This document shows positions 52,879 to 62,441 of a DNA stretch of 64,000 nucleotides, piece by piece. Position 1 is the stretch's first letter. The number at the start of each line of letters is the position of its first letter. The notes under the pieces were generated by a model that saw only the letters and a list, made by a program, of their open reading frames with translations, did no database searches and was not told where the DNA came from. The stretch is from Eubacterium multiforme (GTDB taxonomy: Bacteria; Bacillota; Clostridia; Clostridiales; Clostridiaceae), in contig NZ_JAUSUF010000003.1 of the NCBI RefSeq assembly GCF_030813415.1, positions 1 through 64,000 of the forward strand, given 5' to 3'. A program made the translations under genes and the position numbers.

Positions 52879-53649
52879 ATGCGACTAGATAAATTTTTAG
52901 CACAAGGAGCCATTGGAAAGCGTAAAGAAGTTAGAATATATATAAAAGAAGGCAAAGTAAAAGTAAATGAGAAAATTACAAAAATACCAGCAATAGAAAT
53001 AAATGAAAAAACTGACACTATAAAATATTTGGATAAAGTAGTACCTTATAATGAAAAAGTATATTATATCTTCAATAAACCAGCAGGTTACATTACAGCA
53101 AAAAGAGATAGCAAGCATAAAACAGTATTTGATTTTTTTAATGACAAAAATGGAATATTTCACGTTGGTAGATTAGACAAAGATACAGAGGGATTATTAC
53201 TATTTACTAATGATGGTGAATTTGAGCATAAAATAATGTACCCAGAAAAACATATTAATAAAACCTATTTCTTTTGGGCATTAGGATTTTTAAGTGAAGA
53301 GGATATAAAGTCTTTAGAAGAGGGAGTTTATATAGGAAAAGGTGAAATATTAACTAAACCTTCTAAAATGAAAATTTCAAAGGGTGGCTTATATAAAGAT
53401 CTTAAAGATGAAATTAATAATTTATGTAATATAGATTTAAATTATGATAATCAAAAGGTTATTTCAGGATATCTTACTATTTCAGAAGGGCGTAAAAATC
53501 AAGTGAAACGGATGCTAAAGACTGTAGGATGTTATGTAGTTTATTTAAAGAGAATATCTATTGGTGGATTAATGTTAGATGAAACTTTAAGAAAAGGTGA
53601 GTATAGAGATTTAACTAAAGAAGAGATTAAAAAATTATTTGAAGAATAA
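52879..53649 (+). CDS. Pseudouridine synthase, RsuA/RluF family, 256 aa
   Basis: Isomerises uridine in rRNA. S4 RNA-binding domain at residues 1-60 (MRLDKFLAQGAIGKRKEVR), then catalytic domain with GRLDKDTEGLLLFTNDGEF near residue 96, Asp being the nucleophile, and the EGRKNQVKRMLKTVGC motif. Family fit is clear; whether the target is 16S or 23S is not. ATG after AAAAGAAGTGAAAT. Confidence 0.92.
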   Translation: MRLDKFLAQGAIGKRKEVRIYIKEGKVKVNEKITKIPAIEINEKTDTIKYLDKVVPYNEKVYYIFNKPAGYITAKRDSKHKTVFDFFNDKNGIFHVGRLDKDTEGLLLFTNDGEFEHKIMYPEKHINKTYFFWALGFLSEEDIKSLEEGVYIGKGEILTKPSKMKISKGGLYKDLKDEINNLCNIDLNYDNQKVISGYLTISEGRKNQVKRMLKTVGCYVVYLKRISIGGLMLDETLRKGEYRDLTKEEIKKLFEE

Positions 53650-53784
53650 TTTTTAATAATATCTTTTAAGAAAAAGTTCATATTAAATACAGATTAGATT
53701 GGTATAATAAGTTATGTTAGAAAATAAATGGACTATTTAAATCAGTTTATTAAATTAACAAATAAAAAGAAAGGGTGATAAACA

Positions 53785-54099
53785 ATGAAAAATAAAATGA
53801 AGAAATCAGGTACTGCAAGTATTATTTTATATGTAATTGCAGTAATTATAATTTTTTATATGATTTGGACTCTTATTAATTGTCATCAATACATTCAAAC
53901 AATGATAGCACAAGGTGGATTAACAGTTAGTGGTAATGGATTTAATATAGTAAGTTACTATATGACAAATTGTGCTCAATATGGATTATTTGCAGTTGTT
54001 TTAATTGTATTGGGAGTTATTCTTCAAAAGTTAAATACTATACAAGAAATTGTATCTTCTGAAACTAATAAATCAAAAGAAGATTCAAATGACAAATAG
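53785..54099 (+). CDS. Small membrane protein, two helices, 104 aa
   Basis: Hydrophobic helices at about residues 9-29 and 63-81; between them a short outer loop with Gly/Ser/Asn; charged C-terminal tail (NKSKEDSNDK). No family recognised. ATG after AAAGAAAGGGTGATAAACA, a strong ribosome site. Ends before a bidirectional terminator shared with pepC. Confidence 0.75.
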   Translation: MKNKMKKSGTASIILYVIAVIIIFYMIWTLINCHQYIQTMIAQGGLTVSGNGFNIVSYYMTNCAQYGLFAVVLIVLGVILQKLNTIQEIVSSETNKSKEDSNDK

Positions 54100-54138
54100 T
54101 TTCTTAAGAAGATAAGAGAAAAAAATTAGTATATTTTA

Positions 54139-54190
54139 GGGGCTATAAGGAATTTTGTGTAAAATCAAATTTCCTTATAGCCCCTTTTTA
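54139..54190. terminator. Bidirectional terminator between small membrane gene and pepC
   Basis: GGGGCTATAAGGAA (54139-54152) pairs with TTCCTTATAGCCCC (54171-54184), followed by TTTTTA on the + strand. Confidence 0.9.
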
Positions 54191-54208
54191 TAGAAACTTA
54201 TATAGCTT

Positions 54209-55528
54209 TTAAGCCATTGAATCCCATAATGTTAATTCAATAGGTTTTGTATTTAAAACTTCAAGTTGTTCTTTTGTTAAGAATTTCTTGTTTATAACAA
54301 CATGATAAACATGTTCATTAAACCATTTATCATCCATAACAAAATATCCTTTCTTTCCAACTTTTTCTCCCCAACTATTTTCAACTTTCCATCTAGTTGG
54401 TTTTTCATCAACTAAATCTACACCAACCATTGTCATTGCATGGGATACTGTAGCTTCAGTACAGGATAAACGATCAGCCTTTGATAAATTAAGATCTATA
54501 TCAAATAAATCTTCATATTTAAATAAATCAGCTCCTAATAAACCGTCATCACGGCACATTTGTTTTAATACATCACAAGCAAACCATGTTGGTTCTTCTT
54601 CTTTTAGTTGATCTATAAGTAACTTTTTAAAAGTATCTAATTCTAAATTTAAAAATAAGACATCTCGTCCACCAATAATGTTATTTTCCATAGGAAGTGA
54701 ATAAATTTTATTATATTCTTTATCTGGTGAATTTATAACAACAACATAATCATCTAAATTTCTACTTATATATTTTTTAGCAAATTCTTTTGGTGTTAGG
54801 TTTAAATCTTGATGGTACTTTTTATCTTCATCTCTATATTCAAAATCAAATTTTTCAGGTGGTTCTCCAAAGGAATATACGCATATACGATATACTTCAT
54901 TTAACATTTTTTCTATGGTGCTTGATACTTCTTCTTCTTTTGCACCTTTATTTATAAGATTACGTAATGTTAGGGCATCTTTACGTAATTTAAAGTTTAA
55001 TACTTGGTTAAAGTTAGTTGTATCGTTACTTACATTAGTTTCTGGCATTGCATATTTTGGAAGTAGTCCATATTTATTTATTAAAGCTGGTGCATTATCC
55101 CATTGTCCACCATCTCCATCACAAGTTTTAAGTAAAGTATTTACTATTCTACTATCTAATGGTTCATTAGCTGTTTGAACTATAAAGTTATAAAAGGCAT
55201 TAGCCTTTTCAAATCTATCCCAAAATGATAGATAATTTTGAGAAAACTCAAAATCTTTAACATTATATTTCTTTGTAAATTCATATCTTAATGTATTTAA
55301 TGTTGCAAAAAGCCAGCATCTTCCACTATGTTTTTGATTTGATACTTCTCCAGTATCAATATCTATGGAAAAGTTTCTATTTAAATTTTTAGCTATAACT
55401 TCTGTGTCTTCACTTGCTTTATTAATTCCATTATTCATAACAGCTCTTTTTACAACTTCAGAATGAGGAATGTTTTTTAAAGCCTCTTGATAGTTTTTAA
55501 TATTTTCTTTAGTAATTTCTTTGATCAT
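54209..55528 (-). CDS. pepC: Aminopeptidase C (bleomycin hydrolase family), 439 aa
   Basis: Cytoplasmic cysteine peptidase of the C1B family; removes N-terminal residues from peptides. Catalytic Cys71 in HSGRCWLFATLN, His in EATVSHAMTMVG and Asn in WKVENSWGEK are all present. No signal peptide. ATG 55528 sits seven bases after GAGGTG; GTG 55537 is within that site. Single-gene unit on the minus strand. Confidence 0.95.
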   Translation of the reverse strand: MIKEITKENIKNYQEALKNIPHSEVVKRAVMNNGINKASEDTEVIAKNLNRNFSIDIDTGEVSNQKHSGRCWLFATLNTLRYEFTKKYNVKDFEFSQNYLSFWDRFEKANAFYNFIVQTANEPLDSRIVNTLLKTCDGDGGQWDNAPALINKYGLLPKYAMPETNVSNDTTNFNQVLNFKLRKDALTLRNLINKGAKEEEVSSTIEKMLNEVYRICVYSFGEPPEKFDFEYRDEDKKYHQDLNLTPKEFAKKYISRNLDDYVVVINSPDKEYNKIYSLPMENNIIGGRDVLFLNLELDTFKKLLIDQLKEEEPTWFACDVLKQMCRDDGLLGADLFKYEDLFDIDLNLSKADRLSCTEATVSHAMTMVGVDLVDEKPTRWKVENSWGEKVGKKGYFVMDDKWFNEHVYHVVINKKFLTKEQLEVLNTKPIELTLWDSMA

Positions 55529-55540
55529 AACATGCACCTC

Positions 55541-56149
55541 TTTAATATAAATTTATTTATTATGGAAATTTAATATTTCCATATATAATAGTTCATCTTT
55601 AGTATTAAATTAAGTATTTTAATGATAAGAATTAATTAAAATGTATTTTTTAGAAGATATTGAAATAAATATTAAAAATAGTTATTTATACTTTAATAAT
55701 ATACCTTAAAAATTTTTTGTAAATAAACATATTATAAATGTTAACGTTATAAAATGATTATTTTATAACATATAATATAATTATCAATGTATATTCTTAA
55801 AAAAACTTAATAAATTATGTTTAATACTGAAAATTTATTAATTAAATTAAAAAAGTAAGTGGAATTAAATTTCTATTAGGTTTAGAATGTAAATAAGAAG
55901 AAAAATTTCTATATAATAGGACGTTTTATAAAAACCTTTTAAATTAAAAGTTTTTAAGGTTAAGATTTTTTAAAAATTATGATAACGTTTAATACAGCAA
56001 GGAAGACCGATTTTATAAATAATACTAATTAATAAAACTAGTCTAGTTTTTAGCAAAACTTTTGTTTAAAAATTAACGAAAATAAATTGAAAAATTTTTA
56101 TTATATATTTATTTTTAATAAAATTTAAAAAATAAAAGGAGGATTATTT
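55541..56149. other. AT-rich intergenic region (about 600 bp)
   Basis: Divergent promoter space for pepC and the AGCS gene. Very A/T rich with many short runs; no open frame with a ribosome site and no convincing riboswitch or T-box seen. A stretch near 55,905-55,925 could hold a -10-like TATAAT. Confidence 0.55.
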
Positions 56150-57517
56150 ATGAATTTACTTTCTAAAGTAACTAGTTTCAATACTTTTTTCTGGGGGTAT
56201 ATACTAGTATTTTTACTTTGTGGTACAGGAATATTTTTTAGCTTTAGATTAAAATTTGTCCAGATTAGGAAATTTAAAAAATGTTTTTCTGATACCTTTG
56301 GTAAACTTACATTACATGGTGAAAAGGCTGGTAATGAAGGGATGAGTTCCTTCCAGTCTTTGGCTACAGCTATTGCAGCACAAGTTGGAACAGGAAATTT
56401 AGCTGGTGCAGCAACTGCTATTACAATGGGAGGTCCTGGAGCAATTTTTTGGATGTGGCTTAGTGCTTTCTTTGGAATGTCAACAATTTTTGCTGAAGCT
56501 TCATTAGCTCAAAAATATAAGACTAGGGTAAATGGAGAAATTACAGGAGGTCCTGCTTATTACATTAAAGCTGCTTTTAAAGGTAATTTTGGTAAAATAT
56601 TAGCAGCTTGTTTCTCAGTATTTATAATTCTTGCACTTGGTTTTATGGGTAACATGGTTCAAAGTAATTCTATAGGTGCTGCCTTTAAAAATTCTTTTAA
56701 TATAAATCCTTTAATCGTTGGAATTATAGTTGCAATATTAGCAGCATTTATATTTTTTGGTGGTAGAGCTAAAATAGCTTCAGTTACTGAAAAAATAGTT
56801 CCTATAATGGCATTATTTTATATAATAGGAAGCGTTATTATAATAATTTTAAATGCGTCAAATATTTTACCTGCATTTGAATCTATATTTGTAGGTGCCT
56901 TTAATCCAGCAGCAGCTACAGGTGGAGTTATAGGTGCAACTGTTAGACAAGCAGTTAGATATGGTGTATCTAGAGGATTATTTTCAAATGAAGCAGGTAT
57001 GGGTTCAACTCCACATGCACATGCAATTGCTAAGGTTAAACATCCTTGTGACCAAGGAATTGTAGCTATGATGGGTGTTTTTATAGATACTTTTATAATA
57101 CTTACTTTAACAGCTTTAGTAATATTAACAACTGGTGTATTAAATGGAAAAACAACTGGTATAGAATTAACACAAATAGCATTTAATGCGGGACTTGGAC
57201 ATTTTGGTCATATATTTATAGCTATATGCCTATTCTTCTTTGCATTTTCAACTATAGTAGGATGGTATTTCTTTGGAGAAATTAATATTAAATATTTATT
57301 TGGAGAAAAAGCAACAAAATACTATACTTTTGCAGTTTTATTTTTCATAATTTTAGGATCCTGTTTAAAGGTTGATTTAGTTTGGGAACTTGCAGATACC
57401 TTTAATGGATTTATGGTTATACCTAACTTACTGGCATTACTTGCCCTAAATAAAGTGGTAGTTAAATTGCTTAAAGATTATGAAAAAGATGAGGAGGAGA
57501 ATCTTTTAGATAAATAA
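56150..57517 (+). CDS. Sodium/proton:amino-acid symporter (AGCS, alanine-type), 455 aa
   Basis: Multi-helix carrier of the alanine/glycine:cation family. Signature parts: ATAIAAQVGTGNLAGAATAI, GGPGAIFWMWLSAFFGM, GGPAYYIKAAF, RYGVSRGLFSNEAGMGSTPH and the WYFFGE segment near the end. Full length and intact. Substrate is probably alanine or glycine by family. ATG after AAAGGAGGATTATTT. Terminator follows. Confidence 0.95.
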   Translation: MNLLSKVTSFNTFFWGYILVFLLCGTGIFFSFRLKFVQIRKFKKCFSDTFGKLTLHGEKAGNEGMSSFQSLATAIAAQVGTGNLAGAATAITMGGPGAIFWMWLSAFFGMSTIFAEASLAQKYKTRVNGEITGGPAYYIKAAFKGNFGKILAACFSVFIILALGFMGNMVQSNSIGAAFKNSFNINPLIVGIIVAILAAFIFFGGRAKIASVTEKIVPIMALFYIIGSVIIIILNASNILPAFESIFVGAFNPAAATGGVIGATVRQAVRYGVSRGLFSNEAGMGSTPHAHAIAKVKHPCDQGIVAMMGVFIDTFIILTLTALVILTTGVLNGKTTGIELTQIAFNAGLGHFGHIFIAICLFFFAFSTIVGWYFFGEINIKYLFGEKATKYYTFAVLFFIILGSCLKVDLVWELADTFNGFMVIPNLLALLALNKVVVKLLKDYEKDEEENLLDK

Positions 57518-57557
57518 TATAATAGACTAAAATAATAGAGATAAATATATAATTTAT

Positions 57558-57595
57558 TAGGGATGTTTCAAAAATTTGAAACATCCCTATTTTAT
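57558..57595. terminator. Bidirectional terminator after AGCS gene
   Basis: TAGGGATGTTTCAA pairs with TTGAAACATCCCTA, followed by TTTTA. Convergent with the minus-strand gene at 57615. Confidence 0.9.
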
Positions 57596-57614
57596 AAGTA
57601 ATTAAATATTAAAT

Positions 57615-58886
57615 TTAATAATTTAAAAAGTTTTCAAATCTATTTAGAAAATTTAAAAAATCTCTATCTGAGTAAACATTGTTATTAAAATTATTTTGTA
57701 CAGGTTTAAATTGGCCGTTAAATGAAGGCGTCATAAAGTTTTCAAATTCATTTAAAAGACTAATTAGATTAGAATCATTATAATTATATGTGTAAGTATA
57801 GCTATAATAAGTATTTAAATAAGGATTAACTGGTGTATTAAATACTGGTTTAATAGCAGGTTTTATTGATACATTTGTTTCCGTTGGCTTAGTTTGAGGT
57901 TTAGTTATTGGTTTAATGTCTGGTTTAGAATAAGGTTTAACGTTAGATTCAGATTCTAAACTAGTATTATTTTCATTATAGGAATTATCTGAATTAATTT
58001 CTGGGTTTTCTACATCTTCTTTAGAATTAGTTTTTTCAACGTAGAAAGTATCACGTATGTATAATTTATAATCTTTTACTTTTGGGTCTTTAATTTGAGG
58101 TTTAATCATATAAGAGAAACTATTATTAGTATTCATATCTGATAATATTTCATCTTCATCATTGTTATAAATACTTGCTGTCATATTTCTAGCAGTAGTC
58201 ATTCTTCTAGATTTAATTTTATATTTATTAATACCATAATGGTTGTCTAGGGATTTTTGAGCTAAATACTTTAATTCATCTGAATTCAGTATTGATCCTG
58301 CATTAGAACCTTCAAATTCTTTTTCATCAAAAAATCCTAATTTATGTAGTACACCATTATTTGTTTTTTCATAATAATGTGATCCATATATAACTCGAAT
58401 ATTTTCTTCTACATCCTTTGGTATTTCAGGTTTTGGATATTTAGAAATTAAAACATTACCAGTTATTGAGTAAGCTTCTTTTTCCTTTAAACCTTTAATT
58501 ATAGGTAATTTAATGTCTTTATTTGATAATAATTTTATATCTGTCTCACTGTAACCTTCTTTTAAATAGACGTCATCTGAAAAGCCTTCAACTTTATATT
58601 CAGGGTATCTTAATTTTTCATTAATCTTATTTTCAATAAGTTTTATTACATCTTTATAATTTAGAGTATCACCTATTTTAACATTTGAATCTATAAATGG
58701 CACATACAATAAGTGTTCTCCTGTTTCTGCATCCTTAGCATCAACATTAATAGTTAAAAGAGTTTCTTCACCTAATTTTTCCGATGAATGTTTTTTAAAA
58801 TCTGCCGCATTAACAAGATTCACCTTAAAAAATGCAATGAATAAGCCTAAAGCTAATACAAATATTAGTTTTTTTGATTTTAACAT
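57615..58886 (-). CDS. Secreted protein of unknown function, 423 aa
   Basis: N-terminal signal peptide (KSKKLIFVLALGLFIAFF, cleavage near VNAADF). Residues 30-290 form a charged beta-rich body. Residues 290-345 are Ser/Asn then a Lys-Pro-rich linker with repeated KP units. The end has two similar short helices, NEFENFMTP and NRFENFLNY. No anchor motif seen, so probably released or wall-bound by charge. No family recognised. ATG after AAGGGGGAATTTATA. Confidence 0.8.
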   Translation of the reverse strand: MLKSKKLIFVLALGLFIAFFKVNLVNAADFKKHSSEKLGEETLLTINVDAKDAETGEHLLYVPFIDSNVKIGDTLNYKDVIKLIENKINEKLRYPEYKVEGFSDDVYLKEGYSETDIKLLSNKDIKLPIIKGLKEKEAYSITGNVLISKYPKPEIPKDVEENIRVIYGSHYYEKTNNGVLHKLGFFDEKEFEGSNAGSILNSDELKYLAQKSLDNHYGINKYKIKSRRMTTARNMTASIYNNDEDEILSDMNTNNSFSYMIKPQIKDPKVKDYKLYIRDTFYVEKTNSKEDVENPEINSDNSYNENNTSLESESNVKPYSKPDIKPITKPQTKPTETNVSIKPAIKPVFNTPVNPYLNTYYSYTYTYNYNDSNLISLLNEFENFMTPSFNGQFKPVQNNFNNNVYSDRDFLNFLNRFENFLNY

Positions 58887-59209
58887 TATAAATTCCCCCT
58901 TATTTTGTTTTACAATATAATTATATAAAAAAAATTAATAAAAAAGCAATATTTTCCTTTATATTTTGAAATTATTTTAAAATAATAATAGTTTTAGTAA
59001 AAAATTCAAGGTTTTTTGTTAGATTTTTTAAAAAGAATATTTTATAAATTATATAAAATTTGCTTAGATTATTTTTATTAATATATAAGGTATTTTATGT
59101 AAGAATATACGTTAACATATATTTTACTAGCTATGAAAAATATTAAGTTAAAGAAGAAATTTCTTTTAAAAATTAAAAATCAAAAAAATTAAAGAGAAAT
59201 TACTATACT
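58887..59209. other. AT-rich gap upstream of secreted-protein gene and transporter remnant
   Basis: No gene or strong structure. It should include the minus-strand promoter of the secreted-protein gene and possibly scarred sequence left by the deletion that removed the 5' part of the transporter at 59210. Confidence 0.5.
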
Positions 59210-59641
59210 TATGCATTTATAGTAGCTGTAGCAAGAGGAATTCAAGTTGTTATGAATGATGGACATATAACAGCAACTATATTACATTTTGGAGAAATGC
59301 ATTTAAGTGGATTATCAGCACCAGCTTTTTCAATTTTTAGTTTTATATTTTATATTCCTATGTCACTTTTAATTCCATCATCATCAGGACTTGCAGCTGC
59401 AACTATGGGGATTATGGGACCTTTAGGATCCTTTGCACATGTACCATCAAGTCTTATAGTTACATCTTTTCAATCAGCTTCAGGTTTTGCAAATATTTTT
59501 GTACCAACCTCTGTAATAGTTATGGGAAATTTAGCTGTTGCACATATAAAATATGGAACATGGTTAAAGTTTGTATGGAAATTATTAGTCATTCTATTTA
59601 TAGCATGTTGCTTAATTTTATGGTTAGCTTCAATTATTTGA
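59210..59641 (+). pseudogene. YfcC-family transporter, 3' remnant
   Basis: The frame reads VAVARGIQVVMNDGHITATI followed by SAPAFSIFSFIFYIPMSLLI, PSSSGLAAATMGIMGPLG and a final hydrophobic helix, the C-terminal quarter of YfcC-type carriers (about 450-500 residues). Coding sequence starts before the first ATG (59252) and there is no ribosome site, so the gene has lost its 5' three quarters. Not expected to work. Confidence 0.82.
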
Positions 59642-59732
59642 TTATATATATTATAATATAATTGTAAATATAGAAATGATTTAATATAAAGTAGAAATTT
59701 ATTATGATAATATTTTATTTTTTTTAGATAGG

Positions 59733-59800
59733 TGGACTTAATCAAAAAAGTATGAAAAATTTTTATGATTTTTATATATTTTTTGACTAAGTCCATTTTT
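59733..59800 (+). terminator. Long hairpin after transporter remnant
   Basis: TGGACTTAATCAAAAAA (59733-59749) pairs with TTTTTTGACTAAGTCCA (59779-59795) at 16 of 17 positions; T's follow. The rest of 59,642-59,967 shows no gene. Confidence 0.7.
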
Positions 59801-59967
59801 ATGTTGATATGTAAATAGCTGTTAAAATAAAGTTTAAAAGTATTTTATAATGATTGGTTATTTATTCATTTTTATGATATTTTTTACTGATACAATAAAA
59901 ATATTAAAGAAATTATTTTAAAATTTTTATATTTGTTAAAAATAAATGATGGAAAGAGGGGGATGAT

Positions 59968-62301
59968 ATGGAAAGAAATAATATAAGAATAAATAATAAG
60001 ATTATATTTATAATTATTGCTTATTTAATATATTTAGTATCATTAATACTAAATGATGAATTTTTATATAATGCTACGTCAATTGCTATATTTAGTATAG
60101 TATTTTACTATTTTATTAGCGCAATAAAAAATATTAAAAAATATAAATTAATTTGGATATCACTATTTTCTTGTTTTTGTATTTATGGATTTAGTGATGT
60201 TATATGGCTTATATATAGATATGTTTATAATATAGATCCATCAAATTTAGAGTTATTTCAGTACATATATACAATAGTAAATGTATTAATTACTTTTTCA
60301 ATAATAAGATATTTTATGAAAAATATAGAAAAGTTTGAATCAGCACAATTAATAATAGATATAGCAACAATTGTAGTAGTAATGGTTAGTTTTTCATGGA
60401 CAGTTATTTTTGATACTAAGTTTAAATATATAATTACAGATGCAGATTATCTTATGGCTCTAATATATGTAATAACAGATATTATTTCATTAAGCGTTAT
60501 ATATATTATATACATATATATGGCTAGAATAAGAAGTAAAAAATCTTTTGCTTTTTTAGCAATAGGAGTAATAGTTTATTCTATAACAGATTTATTTTAT
60601 ATATATGAAATAATAAATGATTTAACATTATCAAGTTTACCTATTGATTCGCTTAGTATAGTTCCGTTTATAATGTTTTCATTAGGATGTTTATATGCAA
60701 GTACTGAAGAGGATAAGGAAATAGAAAAGATAAATATATCATATAATTCAATGTTAAATAAAAAAAATACTTGGATTTTATTTACTCCTTTAATTGCATT
60801 ATTTTTTATAGGAAAGTTAGGCGTTTATTGGATAATATTTTTTATAATAGTAATTTTCTTGCATAAATTCCTAAGCTATTATATAACAATTTCAAATTAT
60901 AATAAATATATGTTAGATAAAGAAAGAGAAATGAATGCATTACTTGAAAAAAGAGTTGAGGAAAGAACTAAAGAGTTATCAGTAGCTAATAAAAAACTTA
61001 AAATATTATCTCAAAAAGATGTACTCTCTAATCTTTTTAATAGAAGATATTTTATGGAAAAGTTAGAAGAGATGATTTTGCAAAAAAAAGAAGATGAAAA
61101 GATTGCAGTATTATGTATGGATTTAAATAGATTTAAATTTATAAATGATTCCTATGGTCATGACATAGGAGATAAAACATTAATAGAATTATCAAATAGA
61201 TTTATCCCATTTTTATCTGATAATATTATAGCAGCAAGGGTTGGTGGAGATGAATTTACTTTTGCTATAGTTGGAAATTTCACGAAAAAAGAAATTAAAA
61301 AATTTGCTATAAAAATAATTAAACTATGTGAGGAGCCTGTAATAATTGATGAATATAAGTTACATGTTTCTATTAATATTGGTATTGATATTTCAAAGGA
61401 TAATTGTGATATAACTTCATTATTAAAAAATGCTGATATTGCAATGTATCATACAAAAGAAAACATAGGATTAATGTATTCATTTTACGATGAAAAGCTG
61501 GAAAATAAGGTTAAAAGAAAAAGTGGTATAGAACAATTATTAAAAAATATAGATTTTGATGAAGAGTTTTCAATATGCTATCAACCTCAATTTAAAATAG
61601 ATACAAAGGAAATTATAGGAATAGAGGCTCTTATAAGATGGAATAATCCTATAATAGGGACTATATCACCAGTAGAGTTTATAGATATTGCAGAAGAATG
61701 CGGAATGATTATAAAAATAGGATATTGGGTAATGAAAAATGCAATTAAGCAGGTAAGTTATTGGAATAAGAAATATAATATGAATTTAGTAATTGGAATT
61801 AATGTTTCTCCAAAACAAATGAATAGTATGGATTTTTTAGATAGTCTAAGAAGTGTTATTAGTGATAATAATATAAATCCTAAATTAATAGATATAGAGA
61901 TTACTGAAAATATTAAAGTTAATGAGGAAAAAATAATATTAAATACTTTAAAACATTTAGATGAGATTGGTGTATCAGTTTCTATTGATGATTTTGGTAC
62001 TGGCTATTCATCTTTAAGTTATATAAAAAGATTTAGTATTGATAAATTGAAAATAGATAAAGTATTAGTAGATAATATTTCATCAGATAAAGGAGATTTT
62101 CAAGTAGTTAAGGCAATAATTATGATGGCAAAGGGAATGGATGTTAAAACTATTGCTGAAGGAGTTGAAGATGAGAAGCAACTTAATATATTAAAAGAAT
62201 TAGGTTGTGATGAAGTTCAAGGATATATATGGAGCAAACCCTTAACTCCCCATGAATTTGAAGAAAAATATTTAAATGGAAGATTAGATGAATTTATATA
62301 A
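59968..62301 (+). CDS. Membrane GGDEF-EAL cyclic-di-GMP protein, 777 aa
   Basis: N-terminal eight or so hydrophobic helices (residues 10-310), then a coiled-coil link, GGDEF domain (about 340-500) with intact RVGGDEF near 427, and EAL domain (about 520-770) with GIEALIRWN near 551, DDFGTGYSSLSYIKRF near 673 and a late GVEDEKQL segment. Both catalytic cores look complete, so it might make or break c-di-GMP; no RxxD inhibitory site is seen five residues before GGDEF. ATG after AAAGAGGGGGATGAT. Confidence 0.93.
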   Translation: MERNNIRINNKIIFIIIAYLIYLVSLILNDEFLYNATSIAIFSIVFYYFISAIKNIKKYKLIWISLFSCFCIYGFSDVIWLIYRYVYNIDPSNLELFQYIYTIVNVLITFSIIRYFMKNIEKFESAQLIIDIATIVVVMVSFSWTVIFDTKFKYIITDADYLMALIYVITDIISLSVIYIIYIYMARIRSKKSFAFLAIGVIVYSITDLFYIYEIINDLTLSSLPIDSLSIVPFIMFSLGCLYASTEEDKEIEKINISYNSMLNKKNTWILFTPLIALFFIGKLGVYWIIFFIIVIFLHKFLSYYITISNYNKYMLDKEREMNALLEKRVEERTKELSVANKKLKILSQKDVLSNLFNRRYFMEKLEEMILQKKEDEKIAVLCMDLNRFKFINDSYGHDIGDKTLIELSNRFIPFLSDNIIAARVGGDEFTFAIVGNFTKKEIKKFAIKIIKLCEEPVIIDEYKLHVSINIGIDISKDNCDITSLLKNADIAMYHTKENIGLMYSFYDEKLENKVKRKSGIEQLLKNIDFDEEFSICYQPQFKIDTKEIIGIEALIRWNNPIIGTISPVEFIDIAEECGMIIKIGYWVMKNAIKQVSYWNKKYNMNLVIGINVSPKQMNSMDFLDSLRSVISDNNINPKLIDIEITENIKVNEEKIILNTLKHLDEIGVSVSIDDFGTGYSSLSYIKRFSIDKLKIDKVLVDNISSDKGDFQVVKAIIMMAKGMDVKTIAEGVEDEKQLNILKELGCDEVQGYIWSKPLTPHEFEEKYLNGRLDEFI

Positions 62302-62333
62302 ATAATAAAATAAAAAATAAACTTATAAAAATT

Positions 62334-62362
62334 TTGACAAAAAAATAAACTTGTGATATATC
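62334..62362 (+). promoter_or_regulatory. Candidate htpG promoter
   Basis: TTGACA at 62334-62339 and TATATC at 62357-62362 with 17-base spacing, placing the start point next to the CIRCE element. Confidence 0.5.
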
Positions 62363-62377
62363 ATAATTAATGAGAAA

Positions 62378-62404
62378 TTAGCACTCTAAGGTATGGAGTG
62401 CTAA
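62378..62404 (+). promoter_or_regulatory. CIRCE operator (HrcA site) of htpG
   Basis: TTAGCACTC, nine-base spacer, GAGTGCTAA: a perfect match to the CIRCE consensus. HrcA binding here would repress htpG outside heat stress, as for groESL and dnaK in Firmicutes. Confidence 0.96.
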
Positions 62405-62441
62405 TGAAATGGTATTGTTTATTTGGAAGGAGAGATTTTAA

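Noticed and set aside
55541..56149. Riboswitch or T-box upstream of the AGCS symporter
   Set aside because: No conserved T-box sequence, no tandem glycine-aptamer pattern and no strong terminator-antiterminator pair was seen.
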